Source: Arctopsyche grandis (Eukaryota; Arthropoda; Insecta; Trichoptera; Hydropsychidae). From it: a stretch of 64,000 nt of DNA. Both the position numbers and the translations under genes were made by a program. The notes beneath the pieces were generated by a model. It worked only from the letters and a program-made list of their open reading frames with translations. It was not told the DNA's origin and ran no database searches. Every line of letters begins with the position of its first letter. Positions within the stretch are counted from its first letter, which is position 1. The stretch covers positions 19,743,001-19,807,000 of the forward strand of contig NC_135364.1 in assembly GCF_051622035.1 (NCBI RefSeq). Reading direction: 5' to 3'. Positions 61,299 through 64,000 of this stretch are shown here, piece by piece.

Positions 61299-63125
61299 TT
61301 AAATATTTCTTTTTATTGTTTTAAAAACTTCAGTGTTTTTTATTGACTCGACAATATTGTCTACTGCAGAAGTTTTAATTATTTCTGGTTCAGGTTCGTT
61401 TGTTGAATATTTATAAACGGGATATCTGGGAACAAAATTTGGAGAATAGTCCCACTCTTCATATTTTCCTTTCATCCTCTTCTCAACAACGACTTCTTCA
61501 TATGATGGAGCAACTTAAATTTAATTGAAAAGTTATATAATAATTTTAGTAAGTGAAAAATGTATGACTGTTCAATATATTTTTACCTATGTCTGTGTAT
61601 GCTGGAGGTGCTGTAGGATCTCTGGATGATGTTCCTTGATCTTGAAATGGGCTGAAAGGTACGGTGCCAATCGTAATGGGAACACTGAATTTCTTACTAC
61701 CATGAACTCCTGATCCCGTCACAAGAAACTAAAAATTAAAAATGTGAGTATCTTATAAACACCACAGATAAATAATTACGATTGAATTATTATAAAAACC
61801 TTAAGTTCGTATTTAACTTCAATAATAGAACACGTGAGAAAAGTCGATGGTGGTATAACAGGTATTTTCAAAGATATGATAATAATTTTTTCTTCTTCTT
61901 TCGCAACACCATCATTTTTGCATTGAGCTACATTTTTTGATTCTACCTTTTGATTACTTTGAGGACATGTGGTTTGAAATGTGGTTATCTGGAAATAATC
62001 GCTCAAATAATATCGTAAATAAATTTTCTGTAATATATAAAATTAGATTACTCACTTGCACTAGAGAAATTTTAACTTCTTCAATATTCACTTTGGATAA
62101 GTTTTGTAGATAACATTTTATAGGTATTTTCTGCCCTGGAACGTAGCCAGAAACTGGAGACTCGATTGTTATCTTTAAAGTTCCCATGCTTGCAAGCAAA
62201 AAATGAAAATCTTTCGATGATACGTGTTTGATAGGTAACTGAAAAAATATTATAATTATGTCAGAGTAACAAAATGAAAACAATAATTTGATACAACAAA
62301 AACTCATATGTACATATGTAGGACTCAATTAATGAAGGGACACGTAAAACAGGTGTCAATGAGACTCGTTCTGGTGAGCCATATTTATTCCTCAATGCCA
62401 TTGAGCTAATTTAATCATTTATACATGCACTTTTCTGGGTTTGAAAACTAAATCCCACGTGTATGTATATACAAATAACCATTGAAAAATACTTACACGG
62501 ACATAAGACAGAGAGTTGAGATTAATATTTGTGATAACCATAAAAGCAATTTTGTAAAATTGGTCTGGATAGTTTAATCTTTTGTAGATAACTTGCATAG
62601 TGTATCGTACACAGCCATAAGTGCCTTCAAACGATGATGGCAGATTTTGGGGAAGTATAAATGAAAATCCATAATCATGCTTTCCTGCCATAAGCTCCAC
62701 TTGCTCATCTAAATTAACAAAAAATAGCTTTAAAAAGTTCACTTTTTAGGGAAGTATTTATAAAAACTTGAACATAAAAAGTCATAGTTATCACTATTAG
62801 CTTGTGGAGATATCAAATCCATATTAAAATCCAAATATATTTCTCTTCCCGTAAACTCTGTCTGTCTTTTTGTTTTACCGCTACCATAGTTTTCCATCCA
62901 TTTGCAGTTAGTTTCTCCAGATACTCTCACTGTGAGCGCTATAAAATAATACATTTAACATTCGAATCTTTTTGTTGGTACAATTTACATAAAATTAAAC
63001 ATTATACCTTGACATTTTTTCTTTTTATCGAGTACCAAACTGACAAATCCAGACACATTCTCTCCATTATAGTAAACGTTTTGGGAACGGTTGTTGAAAA
63101 TTATACTGCACTTTTTTAATGACAT
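61299..63125 (-). CDS. Alpha-arrestin G (ARRDC-like)
   Basis: Seven exons, complement(63125..63008, 62938..62795, 62708..62497, 62238..62056, 61988..61800, 61728..61587, 61513..61299), 400 residues, the longest copy. Blocks: VYYNGENVSGFVSLVLDKKK, EGTYGCVRYTMQVIYKR, SGYVPGQKIPIKCYLQNLSK, VPITIGTVPF. The first tail motif is intact (APPAYTD), but the second has become APSYEEV, so one PPxY remains. Beyond the usual WDYSPNFVPRYPVYKY segment there is an extra tail of about 33 residues (EPEPEIIKTS and onwards to a basic end, TIKRNI). Exon 5 is rich in Lys/Glu. A TTATCTTATCT motif lies 60-70 bases upstream of the ATG. It looks intact and is the 5'-most cluster member in the window. Confidence 0.9.
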
Positions 63126-63184
63126 TGTGACTCAAATCTTGCGAACGAATTGCGCGACTAACATTAGGTACTGACATTCAACGA

Positions 63185-63195
63185 TTATCTTATCT
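63185..63195 (-). promoter_or_regulatory. GATA-type motif upstream of arrestin G
   Basis: TTATCTTATCT, 60-70 bases upstream of the ATG; a further AGATAAG occurs near 63221. Confidence 0.6.
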
Positions 63196-63398
63196 GTGTG
63201 AAAACGAAATTGGCTATCAAAAGATAAGTCTCTTTATCTAAAAATAATTCAATTAATCAGTCGCCGAATAAACACGAATTAACATGAACATTTAAATGGA
63301 AAGGGTGTCTATTGGTCATTTATAATTTCTTCCAATCGCATGTACGTATTGTACATACATGCTTACATACGTACATATATTTACTAAATGTGATCCTG

Positions 63399-64000
63399 TT
63401 GTGGCGACCCCATAGAAGAGGGAGCAACACCGGTCGCCATGGTTACGGCAGTGGAGCTGTCATTCGACCATTCGGCCCTAACTCGTGGGGGAGGAACTAC
63501 CCTGTTCCCCCGAGACCCACAGTGGTGACCCCGACGTGATAGACAGCGCGCACCCCCATCCCCCCCATTCTTCCCGACAATCTTGGAAACACGATGTCCG
63601 ACGGTGAAGCAGACAACGGCGCCGCCGAAGCAGGCGGGGAGAACAATGTGCAGAACAACATGGAGGAAAACGCGGAGAACAGCGACCGCAACCAAAGCAC
63701 GGTAAATCTTGACTTTTTGGGGGCGCCCGTGCCCCCCTTCCCCCCCTTTTGGGCCGAGAACCCCCAAATATGGTTCGCACAGATGGAGGCGAGCTTCGAA
63801 GCCGCCAGAATCACTAGCGAAAACACGCGATACTGCAGAACAATCGCGTGTTTGCCTCGCGAGGTGATGACGGAGATTTGGGACATCCACGTGGCCCCCC
63901 CGAAACTCAAGCGATATACCTTCCTGAAGAAGGAAATTTTGGAGAGGTTAGGAGTCGGCCAACGACAGAGACATCGCAGACTCCTCGAACGCGAGGAAAT
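63399..64000 (+). mobile_element. Start of a Ty3/Gypsy-type LTR element, cut by the window edge
   Basis: A GTGGTGACCCCGACGTGATA stretch near 63521 looks like the primer-binding region that follows the 5' LTR in insect Ty3/Gypsy elements. The LTR start is placed only tentatively at TGTTGTGGCGACCCC. A gag-like frame opens at 63594 (MSDGEADNGAAEAGG; then PPFWAENPQIWFAQMEASF) and is open to the window end. Whether the whole element is intact cannot be judged here. Age is not determinable without the 3' LTR. Confidence 0.75.

Overview
The window is AT-rich animal DNA with short GT-AG introns, long AT-rich gene-poor stretches, abundant ACATATGTA-type microsatellite sequence, tRNA-derived SINEs, RTE and Jockey LINEs, hAT-like and other MITEs, and a Ty3/Gypsy-type element. 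Gene content (KATNAL2-like katanin, BTBD1/2-like BTB-BACK-PHR protein, an array of alpha-arrestins) and repeat content point to an insect. I cannot name the species. Exon joins given here were worked out by hand from reading frame, splice sites and comparison between paralogs, not from transcripts.

Left part (1-17800): three minus-strand pieces join in phase into one small gene for a putatively secreted single-VWC-domain protein. Its signal-peptide exon lies in a GC-rich island at about 17.5 kb, and its two VWC exons lie at 1845-1993 and 300-512. The 15.5 kb first intron is full of palindromic MITEs, SINEs and dispersed repeats. From 17.8 to 27.2 kb I see no host gene: a Jockey LINE 3' end, foldback elements, and an inverted pair of TTAA-flanked MITEs.

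Middle (27.2-36.6 kb): a plus-strand KATNAL2-like katanin-family AAA ATPase in six exons faces a minus-strand BTBD1/2-like gene in five exons (tail to tail). Both carry SINE insertions in introns. One of these SINEs is itself split by a foldback MITE with an 8-bp target duplication.

Right part (37.3-63.2 kb): a minus-strand tandem array of alpha-arrestin (ARRDC-like) genes. Six look intact (A, B, D, E, F, G), all with the same seven-exon layout. There is one decayed copy (C) and two isolated first exons. Tails carry PPxY motifs, which in this family recruit NEDD4-type ubiquitin ligases. The motif set differs between copies. All eight first exons, including the two isolated ones, have a GATA-type motif (TTATCTTATC or a close variant) about 60-115 bp upstream of the ATG, which suggests shared control by GATA factors. 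Between the genes lie an RTE LINE, hAT-like elements in or next to long TA repeats, two solo-LTR-like sequences, and the start of a Ty3/Gypsy element at the right edge.
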